A DNA stretch of 64,000 nt, taken from NCBI GenBank assembly GCA_963677755.1, contig OY782506.1, forward strand, positions 2,108,001 to 2,172,000. The letters are read 5' to 3'. The notes below the pieces were generated by a model. That model saw only the letters and a program-made list of their open reading frames with translations. It was not told where the DNA came from and made no database searches. The position numbers and the translations under genes are program-made. The DNA comes from JAIOSF01 sp963677755 (GTDB taxonomy: Bacteria > Campylobacterota > Campylobacteria > Campylobacterales > Arcobacteraceae). Positions 16,332 to 25,220 of the stretch are shown piece after piece (position 1 is the first letter of the stretch; the number at the start of each line of letters is the position of its first letter).

Positions 16332-17355
16332 AATTTTCCAAAAAATTATCTTCATCACTTTTCATATCCAAAAGTAATTTATCAAAATCATTCATAAAAA
16401 GTCTATCTTGCACTACTCTATACTTTTCAAACTCTCCAAGGGCTTTTTCATCTGCTATTTTTTTAGTGGTTTTCCCTGCATCTTGTAAAATCTCTCTATC
16501 ATCAAACTCCAAAAAAGCATCAAGCCTTTTTGCCCAATCTTCCATAGTCATAGGGATATTTCTTTTTGCTCTATTTTCTGCAAGGTCTAAAAAAGCATTG
16601 ACTATTCTTCCAAGAGAGTCAAGTTCATCTTTGCTTAGATAATTTTTTGCGATGGTTACATCAGTTCGTAGTATCTTACCATCTGGTGCATTATCCCAAG
16701 AGGTGAGTCCCATATACTCTTGTTGATTATCTGCCCTATTATAGATTAACTCTGCTGCCGTATGTCCGTGAATAGCGAAATGGAGTTTATTCTGAACTTT
16801 TGCGAAAAACTTTTTGGTAGCAGAATCCTCTTTGTTGTAGTCCACACTTGTGGCATAAATATCTGTGATTTTTTGATAAAACATCCTCTCACTTAAGCGG
16901 ATTTCTCTTATCTCTTCTAAAAGTTTATCAAAATAGTTTTGCCCTAAAAATGTACCATTTTCAAGTCGTTTTTTATCTAACACAAACCCTTTGATGGCAA
17001 ACTCTTTTAGTACTCTTGTCGCCCATTGTCGAAACTGTGTTGCTTTTTTTGAGTTTACTCTGTATCCTACAGAGATGATAGCATCAAGATTGTAATATTT
17101 TGTCTTATAATTTTTGCCATCATTTGCAGTATGTTCCAAAATGGAACTAACTGAATTTTCATCCAATTCACTACTTCCAAATATATTTTTCAAATGTTTT
17201 GTTATAGCTGGTCTTTGTACATCAAAAAGCTCAGCAATCATAACTTGAGTCAGCCAAACAGACTCATCAAAAACTTTTACTTCAATACTATTCTCACCAC
17301 TTTGAGAAGTAAATATCAAAAATTCTGCTGTTGAGTTTCGTATAAGTTTGTCCAT
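16321..17355 (-). CDS. RhuM-family protein
   Basis: 344 aa, full length for the family. The N-terminal part EVKVFDESVWLTQVMIAELF followed by DVQRPAITKHLKNIF looks like a helix-turn-helix. YYNLDAIISVGYRVNSKKAT and FRQWATRVLKEF are the RhuM core. A C-terminal helical region with GHTAAELIYNRAD and MTMEDWAKRLDAFL follows. RhuM proteins were first named in a Salmonella pathogenicity island and are often found inside restriction-modification or mobile loci, and their molecular role is unclear. Here the gene sits between addB and addA with DUF2971 and a methyltransferase-like fragment, consistent with an acquired cassette. Confidence 0.85.
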   Translation of the reverse strand: MDKLIRNSTAEFLIFTSQSGENSIEVKVFDESVWLTQVMIAELFDVQRPAITKHLKNIFGSSELDENSVSSILEHTANDGKNYKTKYYNLDAIISVGYRVNSKKATQFRQWATRVLKEFAIKGFVLDKKRLENGTFLGQNYFDKLLEEIREIRLSERMFYQKITDIYATSVDYNKEDSATKKFFAKVQNKLHFAIHGHTAAELIYNRADNQQEYMGLTSWDNAPDGKILRTDVTIAKNYLSKDELDSLGRIVNAFLDLAENRAKRNIPMTMEDWAKRLDAFLEFDDREILQDAGKTTKKIADEKALGEFEKYRVVQDRLFMNDFDKLLLDMKSDEDNFLENYDV

Positions 17356-17447
17356 TGTGATTTAACCTCTTTTATATAGATACATTTTAGCAAAACTACA
17401 ATTTCATCTTACTTTTTCAAATATTTAAGGATTCCAATTAAAAGTTT

Positions 17448-19814
17448 TTAATCTCTTTGACAAATTGTACTATATGGACAAAACTGACAATGTGAAACAA
17501 TATCTGTACACTCAAAATTCACACTAGTTGTTTTAAGTCTTTCAAAGTGCATATCAAGATATTCTAACTTCTCATTTAACATCACTTCACTTTTTATACT
17601 ACTATTGTTTAGATCATAATACCCAACACTTTTGATCATCTTGTCTCTTTGGCTTAAATAGTAAAATTCTAGTTGAAATTCAGTTGAGTCCTCATAGGTT
17701 TTTGGGGTATCTATTTTTAAGCTTGATGATGTTTTATAGTCAAGTATCTCAAAAGTAGCATCATTGTGTTTATCTATTCTATCAATTTTCCCTTTGATAT
17801 TTATACCATTATAGACTAGATTAAATGGTTGTTCAACACTTACTATTTCGATACCATTTTTAGCTCTAATTTTTTCAAACTCTACAAGCTTTTCAAGTTT
17901 CTTTTTCCAAAGTTCAAGTTCAAGCACTAAGTATGGATTTGATTTTTGAAAAGTAAGTAAATAGTTATGAATAAACTCATTTGTAAGTGAGCCTTTTTTT
18001 ACAGCATCTTCTAAACAATTATGAATAATACTTCCCACCTCAAAGTTTTGTGGTTTTATACTAATAGTATGTTCTTTTATTTTTGCTATATAGTTAAAAT
18101 AGTATTGTCTTTTACAAGTAAGATATGACTTCAAACTTGTAGCTGACCAACTTTGTTTTGAGAGGTCAATATCTAAAACTATCTCACTATTAAAATGTTG
18201 CAACTGCTTTGGTGTATAAAGAATATTTTTGTACTCTTTTTTTACTAAGTACTCTTTGTAGTTTTCAAAAAGTTGTACGATAAATCGACTCATCACACTT
18301 TGCTCATCATCCACAAAACAAATAGCAATTTGTTGGGCTTTATCAAACACTCTTTTATAGTAATATCTTTGTAGGTTCTCCCTATCTTGTATCGTTGGTA
18401 ACTTGGCTAGCTCTTTTATTTTTGTAGAGATAAATTTATCTTTGATACTGAGTTTTGGGATTTTATCATCATTGAAGTCAATCACAATCACACCATCAAA
18501 CTCTACGGCTCGTGTTTCAAGTATCCCTAAAACTGTCACTTTACCACCACTTACATCATCAACTGTAATATTTGACAACTCATTTGTAAAAAGTTTCATA
18601 AACTCTTTTACTTTTAGATTTAAGCTATTATTTTCAATATTTGTAAAAAGCAAAATATTTAGTGAAATTTTTAAATGTTCAAGTTTTTCTAATACTTCGT
18701 CATCCTCTTCAAAAGAGAAAAGATAGTTTAAAATCTGTTCAAATATCTCTTGTGTGATTGTTTTATTCCAATTATCTCTAAATATATTTATAAAATCTTC
18801 CTCTTTTATTTTTAAAAAGTTAAACTTCTCTAAATCTTTTGGTTCAAAATCTATAAGTATTTTATTGATAAGTTTTAATACTTTTGTAATCTTATTGTCT
18901 TTTATTGATCTTCCCATAGCAAAGTTAAAATAGTGTTCATCATCAAAAAGCTCCAAAGAAAATGCAAACTGCTCATTTGGAACTATTACAGCTATTTTTT
19001 CTGGTTCAAGTCCATTTTGTACCATTTGTGTAATATTGTATTTTATAAATGCAACTTGTTCTAGACTACTTGAAACTGGGGATATAATGATATTTTTATT
19101 GTTTGATAACTCTTGTTTCTCATCTATAATTTGTTTCTTAGTCAAATCTATTGTATAACTATATCCTACTTTAAGTTGCTCTTGTAACTCTTTGAATAGT
19201 TCTTTGTTTTTTTGATTGTATTGGTTAAAAGTGATATTAATATATGTAGGGATTACCTTTGAAATATCCTCAATAATTTTAAACTCAAAAGAGGATAAAT
19301 ATCCCTCAAGATTTACAGTGATATTTTCAAACTGCTCTAAATAATCAAGATTTAATTTGTAATTTTTAGGCAACAATAGAGTATCTGTATAACCATTTTT
19401 TTCTAATATCTTTAGATAGTTATTATGGATATTTTTTAGTATTTCAATATGATCGCTATATAAAGCATAGGTATCAAACTCCAAAAGTGTATCAAACTCC
19501 ATATACTCATTTGCAGTTTCACTAAAAAAACGGAAGATATAATCACTTTGTTTTAAAAAAGTACTAAAATCCCCGCTAAATCCTAAAACCTCTATATCTA
19601 TGGAACTAATAGCCTCTTTAAGATACAAAATCTTAAGGTTTTTGTCACAAAAATTTTTATTGTTTTTTTCTATAGTTACAAGAGAGAAGAACTCTCCTAT
19701 TGCGATGTTTTTATTTAAAAGTTGATTTTGATTTTTTAAAGAGCATAAGTAATCTCTAATTGCTCTTGATGTAGGAAAAACTACAAGTGAATTTTTAAGA
19801 CTCTTTTTTTGCAT
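17448..19814 (-). CDS. addB: AddB-type PD-(D/E)XK nuclease
   Basis: 788 aa. The N-terminus LVVFPTSRAIRDYLCSL is the degenerate helicase-like start of AddB proteins. The C-terminal third has WSATSLKSYLTCKRQYYFNY, DYKTSSSLKIDTPKTYEDST and a final CQFCPYSTICQRD. The four Cys (one in LTCKRQ and three at the end) are those that hold the AddB iron-sulfur cluster around the nuclease. It works with AddA in recombinational repair. It overlaps the FixH-like gene upstream by 20 bases. The separation from addA by a rhuM cassette is noted as a finding. Confidence 0.85.
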   Translation of the reverse strand: MQKKSLKNSLVVFPTSRAIRDYLCSLKNQNQLLNKNIAIGEFFSLVTIEKNNKNFCDKNLKILYLKEAISSIDIEVLGFSGDFSTFLKQSDYIFRFFSETANEYMEFDTLLEFDTYALYSDHIEILKNIHNNYLKILEKNGYTDTLLLPKNYKLNLDYLEQFENITVNLEGYLSSFEFKIIEDISKVIPTYINITFNQYNQKNKELFKELQEQLKVGYSYTIDLTKKQIIDEKQELSNNKNIIISPVSSSLEQVAFIKYNITQMVQNGLEPEKIAVIVPNEQFAFSLELFDDEHYFNFAMGRSIKDNKITKVLKLINKILIDFEPKDLEKFNFLKIKEEDFINIFRDNWNKTITQEIFEQILNYLFSFEEDDEVLEKLEHLKISLNILLFTNIENNSLNLKVKEFMKLFTNELSNITVDDVSGGKVTVLGILETRAVEFDGVIVIDFNDDKIPKLSIKDKFISTKIKELAKLPTIQDRENLQRYYYKRVFDKAQQIAICFVDDEQSVMSRFIVQLFENYKEYLVKKEYKNILYTPKQLQHFNSEIVLDIDLSKQSWSATSLKSYLTCKRQYYFNYIAKIKEHTISIKPQNFEVGSIIHNCLEDAVKKGSLTNEFIHNYLLTFQKSNPYLVLELELWKKKLEKLVEFEKIRAKNGIEIVSVEQPFNLVYNGINIKGKIDRIDKHNDATFEILDYKTSSSLKIDTPKTYEDSTEFQLEFYYLSQRDKMIKSVGYYDLNNSSIKSEVMLNEKLEYLDMHFERLKTTSVNFECTDIVSHCQFCPYSTICQRD

Positions 19815-20376
19815 TTGTTTTTATATAAAAGAAACCTTTAACACCATCTATCTCAATAGTTCCTGTTATATTCCAATATCCTATAGAGTTTATTTTGAAC
19901 TCTTTAGTATCTTCATTTTGATATTCTAACTTTACATCTTCTTCATGTGTTGTATTTTTTGTTACAAGTATATTAGCTTTTTTATTAGTAATAATATTTC
20001 CATCTTTATCTTGTACTAATATTGTAAATTTATTATCTCCAATTTTTACCATATCTTTTCTATTGCTTCTAGCCTGAATAGATCTTTGTGCTAAAAACAC
20101 ATCTTCCAAAGAAAGTCCAATTATCTCTTCTTCATTAAATAGAAATTTTACATTATAGTTACTACTAAATAGTTTATTTGAATTTATCATATTGTTATAA
20201 TTTTTGTCTACATCATGATATGTTGTCAAAAAAGCATTATCATCATCTTTTCCTACATCAGACTTCATAGTTGTAGCTACAGTCCAATAAATAAGTCCAA
20301 TTCCTAGTAAAAATTTCAATACAAAAAGAGTATAAACATACTCTTTTCTCATAAACCGTTTGTCTTCTTTGAACAT
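19795..20376 (-). CDS. FixH-like membrane-anchored protein
   Basis: 193 aa. A single N-terminal membrane helix (about 14-38, YTLFVLKFLLGIGLIYWTVAT) is followed by DVDKNYNNMINSNK, which matches the 'D-Y-Y-x-x-x-x-x-Y-N' stretch of FixH. An extracytoplasmic beta-sandwich then follows with FTILVQDKDGN and INSIGYWNITGTIEIDGVKG. FixH proteins are tied to cbb3 oxidase/copper maturation, and the cbb3 genes here lie about 8 kb away. It overlaps addB by 20 bases and shares an A with the upstream stop (TAATG). The family call is moderate. Confidence 0.6.
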   Translation of the reverse strand: MFKEDKRFMRKEYVYTLFVLKFLLGIGLIYWTVATTMKSDVGKDDDNAFLTTYHDVDKNYNNMINSNKLFSSNYNVKFLFNEEEIIGLSLEDVFLAQRSIQARSNRKDMVKIGDNKFTILVQDKDGNIITNKKANILVTKNTTHEEDVKLEYQNEDTKEFKINSIGYWNITGTIEIDGVKGFFYIKTNAKKES

Positions 20377-21011
20377 TATTTTTGTGCCTCTTTTTTATAT
20401 TTTCTTTCTCTTAATAGTATGATAGCATAAAGTATAATCCCACCTAAAACTAATGTATACATAAACATTTTCCAAATAGTACCAGCAACTTTTCCTTCAC
20501 TTCCTATACTCGAATCAAGTTTGATATTTTTGGATTGAGCTATGCTATCTCCCATTTGTGCAAAACCATTAAGACAAGCTGCACTTGCTTTTGCAAAAAG
20601 TGTATTTTTGTCTTTTGAGGCAAGAAGAGGTATTACATAACCATCTAAAATATCATCTTTGTCAATCACTGTTTTTAATTCATCTGACATTAATATATTT
20701 GCATATGTTTGATCAACTGCAATGGAAAGAACTGCATAAGGCTTTTGTAAATCTTTTACTAAATTTAGCTCTATATTCTTCATCATTTCCAGTCTAGTTT
20801 TTCTCTCTAGTTTTCTATCAATTCCATTGTTTTCTTGTACATTAATGTATAAATGTACTCCAAGTTTTTCTTTTACTTCATTCCCAATTTCAAATATCTT
20901 ATCTTGTGCTCTTTGATCAATTAAATCATCATGAGTAAGAATATATGGATTTGTACTCCCCATCAATGTTGTTATAAAAAATGTAACTAAAAAAAGTAAT
21001 TTTATCTTCAC
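20376..21011 (-). CDS. TPM-domain membrane protein
   Basis: 211 aa. A signal peptide (1-18) leads into a periplasmic TPM (TLP18.3/Psb32/MOLO-1) domain at about 25-165, recognisable by DQRAQDKIFEIGNEVKEKLG, LHLYINVQENNG-like strands, KPYAVLSIAVDQTYANIL and LDGYVIPLLASKDKNTLF. A C-terminal membrane helix (about 180-200) and a basic tail follow. TPM proteins have been linked to photosystem repair and respiratory complexes in other organisms, and no function is assigned here. It is co-transcribed with the FixH-like gene through a TAATG junction. Confidence 0.65.
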   Translation of the reverse strand: MKIKLLFLVTFFITTLMGSTNPYILTHDDLIDQRAQDKIFEIGNEVKEKLGVHLYINVQENNGIDRKLERKTRLEMMKNIELNLVKDLQKPYAVLSIAVDQTYANILMSDELKTVIDKDDILDGYVIPLLASKDKNTLFAKASAACLNGFAQMGDSIAQSKNIKLDSSIGSEGKVAGTIWKMFMYTLVLGGIILYAIILLRERKYKKEAQK

Positions 21012-21100
21012 TTATTTTCCTTTATTTAAACTAGTTTTGTATGCTACCATATTGTACTTAAATTATAATGAATAATATCTATTATAAGCTAGCATTGTAA

Positions 21101-21829
21101 TTAAAAAAACAATATCTTAAAAGATAAGAGATACAATATAATTCCTAATATTTTTTTGATTGTTTGAGATGATACTTTAAAATACAAGATATAATTCCCA
21201 ATCATTCCACCAATATACGCACCTACTCCTACAACAAAAAGTAAAATATAATCTATTTCAATAACCGTTGCGTAACTAAAAAATGCAATAATTGAGGAAA
21301 AAGGTATCACAAAAGATATACTTATTGCTATTTTTTTAGCATCATACCCACACAAAATAAGTATAGGGGAAAATATAGAACCTCCCCCAACGCCCAAAAA
21401 TCCTGAAAAAAATCCACCTATTGTTCCCACTATATATAAAATAAGTTTATTTGATTTTTGTTCTATATTGGTTTTTTTTGTGCCAAAAATCATAATTGTT
21501 GCAAGAACAATTAATGTTATTCCAAAAATAGTTTTTACTATATTAACATCAATGCTCAAGGATACTTTTGCTCCTATATAAGCAAAAATCATCGAACTAA
21601 TAATCAAAGGGATAACAAAGTCATTTTCCAACAATTTTTTCTTAAAATTTAAATAACTAGTTGTAACCGTGGTGATAAAATTTACAAATAATCCACTTGC
21701 CCTAGAGATATCAAAAGGTAAACCAGCAAAATTGAGTGTAGGGACTAAAGCAATAGCAGAACCAACCCCAGCAATTGCAAAGATAGAAGATAAAATAATA
21801 GTGAGGATAAAATAAAGAAAATATTCCAT
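21101..21829 (-). CDS. TauE/SafE family permease
   Basis: 242 aa, about eight membrane helices in two pseudo-repeats, each with a Gly-rich motif: FAIAGVGSAIALVPTL near the N-terminus and GGFFSGFLGVGGGSIFSPIL near residue 140. These are typical of TauE/SafE permeases, which move sulfite, sulfoacetate or other organosulfur anions. The substrate here is unknown. Its start codon overlaps the stop of the radical SAM gene (TAATG), making it the last gene of the cytochrome bd cluster reading leftward. Confidence 0.85.
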   Translation of the reverse strand: MEYFLYFILTIILSSIFAIAGVGSAIALVPTLNFAGLPFDISRASGLFVNFITTVTTSYLNFKKKLLENDFVIPLIISSMIFAYIGAKVSLSIDVNIVKTIFGITLIVLATIMIFGTKKTNIEQKSNKLILYIVGTIGGFFSGFLGVGGGSIFSPILILCGYDAKKIAISISFVIPFSSIIAFFSYATVIEIDYILLFVVGVGAYIGGMIGNYILYFKVSSQTIKKILGIILYLLSFKILFF

Positions 21830-23133
21830 TATTTTTTTAGCCTTAATCTTGAAGTTTCTCGTACAAAATCCATCCCGATGTAAAACTCTTTCATAAATAC
21901 TAAAAGTAAATACTTTCCAAATTGTGTTGTCTCAAAATTGTTTTTTTGTACAATTCCTAACAATCGTAATATTTGGAATAAAAATTTATTTTTTTTATAT
22001 TTTTCGTCCGTTACATTATTTGAAAATAGATCCAACATAAGCTGATATTTTATAATATCACTTTGTTTATATTTTTTAAAGCGTTCTACTGAAAGTTTCC
22101 CTTTTTTTATATATTCTTTATACTTATCCAAAGAAAAGGTATTGATATATAAGGTATCATCAACAAAACTAAAAGAACCTGAACCTAAACCTATATATTC
22201 ACTATATTCTACTACATATTCATCAAAAGTATGAATATCTTTTTTTGCAAAAGTCCAAGATGAAATTTGATTATATTTAGCTTTTAAAGTGTCAGTAATT
22301 ATATTATAAAATTTCACTTCATTGTCTGTATCTAATCTTCCTAAATTTTTTTCAATTCTTTTTTTCACAGAAGGTGAATACATCAAAGGGTAAAATGAGA
22401 TTTGTTCAGAGTTCATTTGTAAAATTATCTCTAAATCCTTTTCTAATAATTGTTCTGTTTGACTCGGAAGATTAAATATAAAGTCAAGATTTACAATTGG
22501 AAATTTTCCTATTGCTTTTTTGATATTTTTTAATTGCATTTTAGAAGAACCAAATTTTTTGTACCGTTTTATTTTTTTGAGTAACTCATCATTTGTTGTT
22601 TGCATACCCACAGATAATCTATCTACATTTTTTGATAATAACATAACCATATCATCATCTATTAAAGGATCTGCTTCACAAGAAACATCTTTGATATTAA
22701 AAAGTTCTTTCGCATGCTTTATTGTTTTTATCAATTCATCAGGTAAGATTGTTGTAGTTCCTCCACCTATATACAATGAGATAAAATCATATCCTAAAGA
22801 TTTAACAAGACTCATCTCTTTTCGTAAGTATTGAAAATATTCTCGTGCTTGTTCTTCTTGAAATTTAAATTTATGAAAAGAACAATAAGGACATAATGTT
22901 TTACAAAAAGGAACATGCAAATACAAAAGGTATTTTTTAGTTTTATTTGCTTTTGGTGGTACTATAGGTTTTTCAGTATATTCAAAATTTAGAAACTTTT
23001 TTGTCTTATTTTGCATATACATTGATGCAACTTTTACTATGATTTTTTTTAAAAATCCATACTCAAAAGTTGCATCTATATCAAAATCATCTGTTGCTTT
23101 TCCAAAATGGTGATTAGGGTCTACTTGTTTCAT
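21829..23133 (-). CDS. HemN/HemW-like radical SAM protein
   Basis: 434 aa. The radical SAM cluster motif CKTLCPYCSF is at C77-C81-C84, preceded by YLLYLHVPF, and SLYIGGGTTTILPDEL is the second conserved strand. A Tyr/Gly-rich IGLGSGSFSF segment precedes the C-terminal helical domain. Such proteins are annotated as oxygen-independent coproporphyrinogen III oxidase-like. Many bind or transfer heme or use it rather than oxidise coproporphyrinogen. The roughly 65-residue N-terminal extension is longer than in HemW. It lies downstream of cydAB and the two NifX-like genes, so a role in heme handling for the oxidase is plausible but inferred. Confidence 0.8.
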   Translation of the reverse strand: MKQVDPNHHFGKATDDFDIDATFEYGFLKKIIVKVASMYMQNKTKKFLNFEYTEKPIVPPKANKTKKYLLYLHVPFCKTLCPYCSFHKFKFQEEQAREYFQYLRKEMSLVKSLGYDFISLYIGGGTTTILPDELIKTIKHAKELFNIKDVSCEADPLIDDDMVMLLSKNVDRLSVGMQTTNDELLKKIKRYKKFGSSKMQLKNIKKAIGKFPIVNLDFIFNLPSQTEQLLEKDLEIILQMNSEQISFYPLMYSPSVKKRIEKNLGRLDTDNEVKFYNIITDTLKAKYNQISSWTFAKKDIHTFDEYVVEYSEYIGLGSGSFSFVDDTLYINTFSLDKYKEYIKKGKLSVERFKKYKQSDIIKYQLMLDLFSNNVTDEKYKKNKFLFQILRLLGIVQKNNFETTQFGKYLLLVFMKEFYIGMDFVRETSRLRLKK

Positions 23134-23162
23134 ATATAAGATTATATAGCATCTTTACTTAT

Positions 23163-23528
23163 TTAATGTGAACTACAAGTTCCCTTCGCCCCTATTTCTT
23201 CTAATCTATTTGCTATAAAACTATCACATGTATCTTGTACCGTTCTTGAATCCTTATCAAAATAAACACTTAATCCAACATTTGCAAAACCCTTTGCAGG
23301 TGAGCCACCAATACCACTTACAATAAGTGCTGTTGGAGTTAATGACATAATATTTGATACAGCATCACTACATCCATTTTGCTCATGTCCTGGATTTTCT
23401 ACAACTTCTACATCATTTATTTTATCATTTTCAATTGTTACTATCGTATAAAAGTTTGCTTTTCCAAAATGCGCACCTCTTTTTGATAACAAGCCATCTG
23501 ATTCATTTGTTGGTATTACTATTCTCAT
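23163..23528 (-). CDS. NifX/NifB-type Fe-Mo cluster-binding protein 2
   Basis: 121 aa. MRIVIPTNESDGLLSKRGAH, FGKANFYTIV and LIVSGIGGSPAKGF define the dinitrogenase iron-molybdenum cofactor (NifX/NafY/NifB C-terminal) fold, which binds metal-sulfur clusters. Cys residues (C53, C100 and C117 by rough count) and a final CSSH could hold a metal. No nitrogenase genes are visible, so this is one of the many small NifX-like proteins of unknown use. It lies 20 bases after its paralogue and before the radical SAM gene in one strand-consistent run with cydAB. Confidence 0.8.
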   Translation of the reverse strand: MRIVIPTNESDGLLSKRGAHFGKANFYTIVTIENDKINDVEVVENPGHEQNGCSDAVSNIMSLTPTALIVSGIGGSPAKGFANVGLSVYFDKDSRTVQDTCDSFIANRLEEIGAKGTCSSH

Positions 23529-23548
23529 CTTATTTTCCTTATCTTGAT

Positions 23549-23968
23549 TTAATGATGGTCATGATGATGTTCATGGTCATGAGTGTGTGAATGTTCACCA
23601 TCTCCACCTCCATTATGCATATTTCCTTGCTCAACATATTTTGCCATATTTGTTCCATCTACTTTTGTTAATTCTTCATTATGCAACTTCTCAAGTATAT
23701 CACTCAAAAGAATTCTCTCATCTCCCGCATGAAAACACTCTATATTTGCTTTTTGCAATAACATAAAAGGATTTCCGCCCATATGGGAAAAGACAACTTT
23801 ATCAATCCCTCTTTGAACAAAATTCTCAACTACAGCTCTACCACTTTCAGTCTCGTTTTTTTCTATTGTAAAACTGTCTCCATCTACTATTGCAAACCAT
23901 TTTGCTTTTCCAAAAAGTGTTGTAACTGCAGGATTTTCTTTGTTTGTTTTTACTGGTATCGCTATCAT
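23549..23968 (-). CDS. NifX-type Fe-Mo cluster-binding protein 1 with His-rich tail
   Basis: 139 aa. The N-terminal 110 residues (MIAIPVKTNKENPAVTTLFG, KVVFSHMGGNPFMLLQKANI) have the NifX fold. The C-terminus is a His/Asp/Gly tail (MHNGGGDGEHSHTHDHEHHH and on) that very likely binds Ni, Zn, Cu or Fe. The start ATG at 23968 follows the stop of the 35-aa ORF with no gap. The paralogue at 23163 lacks the tail. Its position in the cytochrome bd run suggests a link to metal supply or redox sensing, which is inference. Confidence 0.8.
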   Translation of the reverse strand: MIAIPVKTNKENPAVTTLFGKAKWFAIVDGDSFTIEKNETESGRAVVENFVQRGIDKVVFSHMGGNPFMLLQKANIECFHAGDERILLSDILEKLHNEELTKVDGTNMAKYVEQGNMHNGGGDGEHSHTHDHEHHHDHH

Positions 23969-24076
23969 CTATTCCCCTTTTTCAAATTTTTTGATATTTC
24001 TTATACACAATTGCATAGTTCCATATAACACTATAGGCCACAACGCCAACCAACTTAATTCATAAATATATTCCAT
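23969..24076 (-). CDS. 35-aa single-helix membrane protein after cydB (CydX position)
   Basis: ATG at 24076, TAG at 23969, 35 residues: MEYIYELSWLALWPIVLYGT then MQLCIRNIKKFEKGE. One membrane helix (about 8-25) is followed by a basic tail. It is preceded by AAGGATAGG and lies 9 bases after the cydB stop, exactly where CydX/YbgT small subunits of cytochrome bd oxidases are found. The sequence does not show the classic CydX start, so it is called by position and topology, not homology. Confidence 0.6.
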   Translation of the reverse strand: MEYIYELSWLALWPIVLYGTMQLCIRNIKKFEKGE

Positions 24077-24085
24077 AACCTATCC

Positions 24086-25219
24086 TTAATAATTATGAGC
24101 ATCAGGTGCTTCAATCTCTTCTTTTGTTATTTTTACTTTATCCATACTATACCAAGCATAAGCAATATATGCTAATACAAAAGGAACCATCAACGAAGCG
24201 TAAGACATCGCCATTAAAGTATAATGACTACCACTACTATTCATAATAGTTAAACTACTTTGCAAATCTGTTGTAGAGGGATAATAAGATGTGCCATTAA
24301 ATCCTACATTTAACAATATTGCCATAACAGTAAAAACTATACCAACTCCACCTGTTTTTATACAACAAGATTTTCTAAACACAATTGCAGAAAACACTGC
24401 AAATATAACCATAACTACACCTAATAAAAACATCACCAATACTATTGGCATCTCTATAAAGTTCAAAAAATATTTATACTCTTGTATTGTTACAACTCCT
24501 GCTATATCCACTGCATATCCATCTTTTAATAAAATCCAAGCCATAAACCCTAAAAAGAAAACTAAAAATAAAATCATATTGTATTTTATAGATTCAATTG
24601 CTTTATTGAAAATTGGTTCATGATCGATACTACTCATAAAGTACAATGCTCCACTAATTTTTGCTAAAAATACTAAAGCAAAACCAAGTAGATAGTTGTA
24701 CGGATTTAGAAGTGCTTCTAACCCTCTCAAATCATTTTGCCAATCTACAAAGTTATTATCTGTTAAGATAAATTCACTTCCGCTAAAAAAAGTACTTATT
24801 GCAACACCTAATAAAAATGTTCCCAAATTTCCATTTATTTTTAGAAAAATCTCATATGTTGTTTTCCCTAAAAAATTATTTGGTTTTGTTCTATATTCAT
24901 AACTTACAGCTTGAATAATAAAACAAAATAATATCGCTAACCATACCCAATAAGCTCCACCAAAACTAGTTGCGTAAAATAGTGGAAATGCTGCAAATAA
25001 AGCACCACCAAATAAAACGAGTGTAGTAAATCCCAACTCCCATTTCCTACCAATACTATTTATTAGCATTGTTTTTTCAGTTTCATTGTCACTTAATGTA
25101 TCAATAAGTGTTTGTCCCCCTTGAACAAACATAATAAACACAAATAACCCACCCAAAAGGGCGATGATTATCCACCAATATTGTTGTAATGTTAATAATT
25201 CAAAATCACCAAATCCCAT
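24086..25219 (-). CDS. cydB: Cytochrome bd quinol oxidase subunit II
   Basis: 377 aa from ATG 25219, which lies 1 base after the cydA stop and has a purine-rich GAGGGGGAACA site. A longer reading would overlap cydA. About eight to nine membrane helices are visible, beginning LTLQQYWWIIIALLGGLFVF with FVQGGQTL, the usual CydB start. GFMAWILLKDGYAV and YPSTTDLQSSLTIMNSSGS are conserved later segments. CydB forms the structural half of the oxidase that reduces oxygen with quinol electrons. It is translated with cydA. Confidence 0.92.
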   Translation of the reverse strand: MGFGDFELLTLQQYWWIIIALLGGLFVFIMFVQGGQTLIDTLSDNETEKTMLINSIGRKWELGFTTLVLFGGALFAAFPLFYATSFGGAYWVWLAILFCFIIQAVSYEYRTKPNNFLGKTTYEIFLKINGNLGTFLLGVAISTFFSGSEFILTDNNFVDWQNDLRGLEALLNPYNYLLGFALVFLAKISGALYFMSSIDHEPIFNKAIESIKYNMILFLVFFLGFMAWILLKDGYAVDIAGVVTIQEYKYFLNFIEMPIVLVMFLLGVVMVIFAVFSAIVFRKSCCIKTGGVGIVFTVMAILLNVGFNGTSYYPSTTDLQSSLTIMNSSGSHYTLMAMSYASLMVPFVLAYIAYAWYSMDKVKITKEEIEAPDAHNY

Positions 25220-25220
25220 C

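Noticed and set aside
23163..23968. Nitrogen fixation locus
   Set aside because: The NifX-like proteins alone do not indicate nitrogenase. No nifHDK, nifE/N or nifB core gene is present, and NifX-like folds are widespread.
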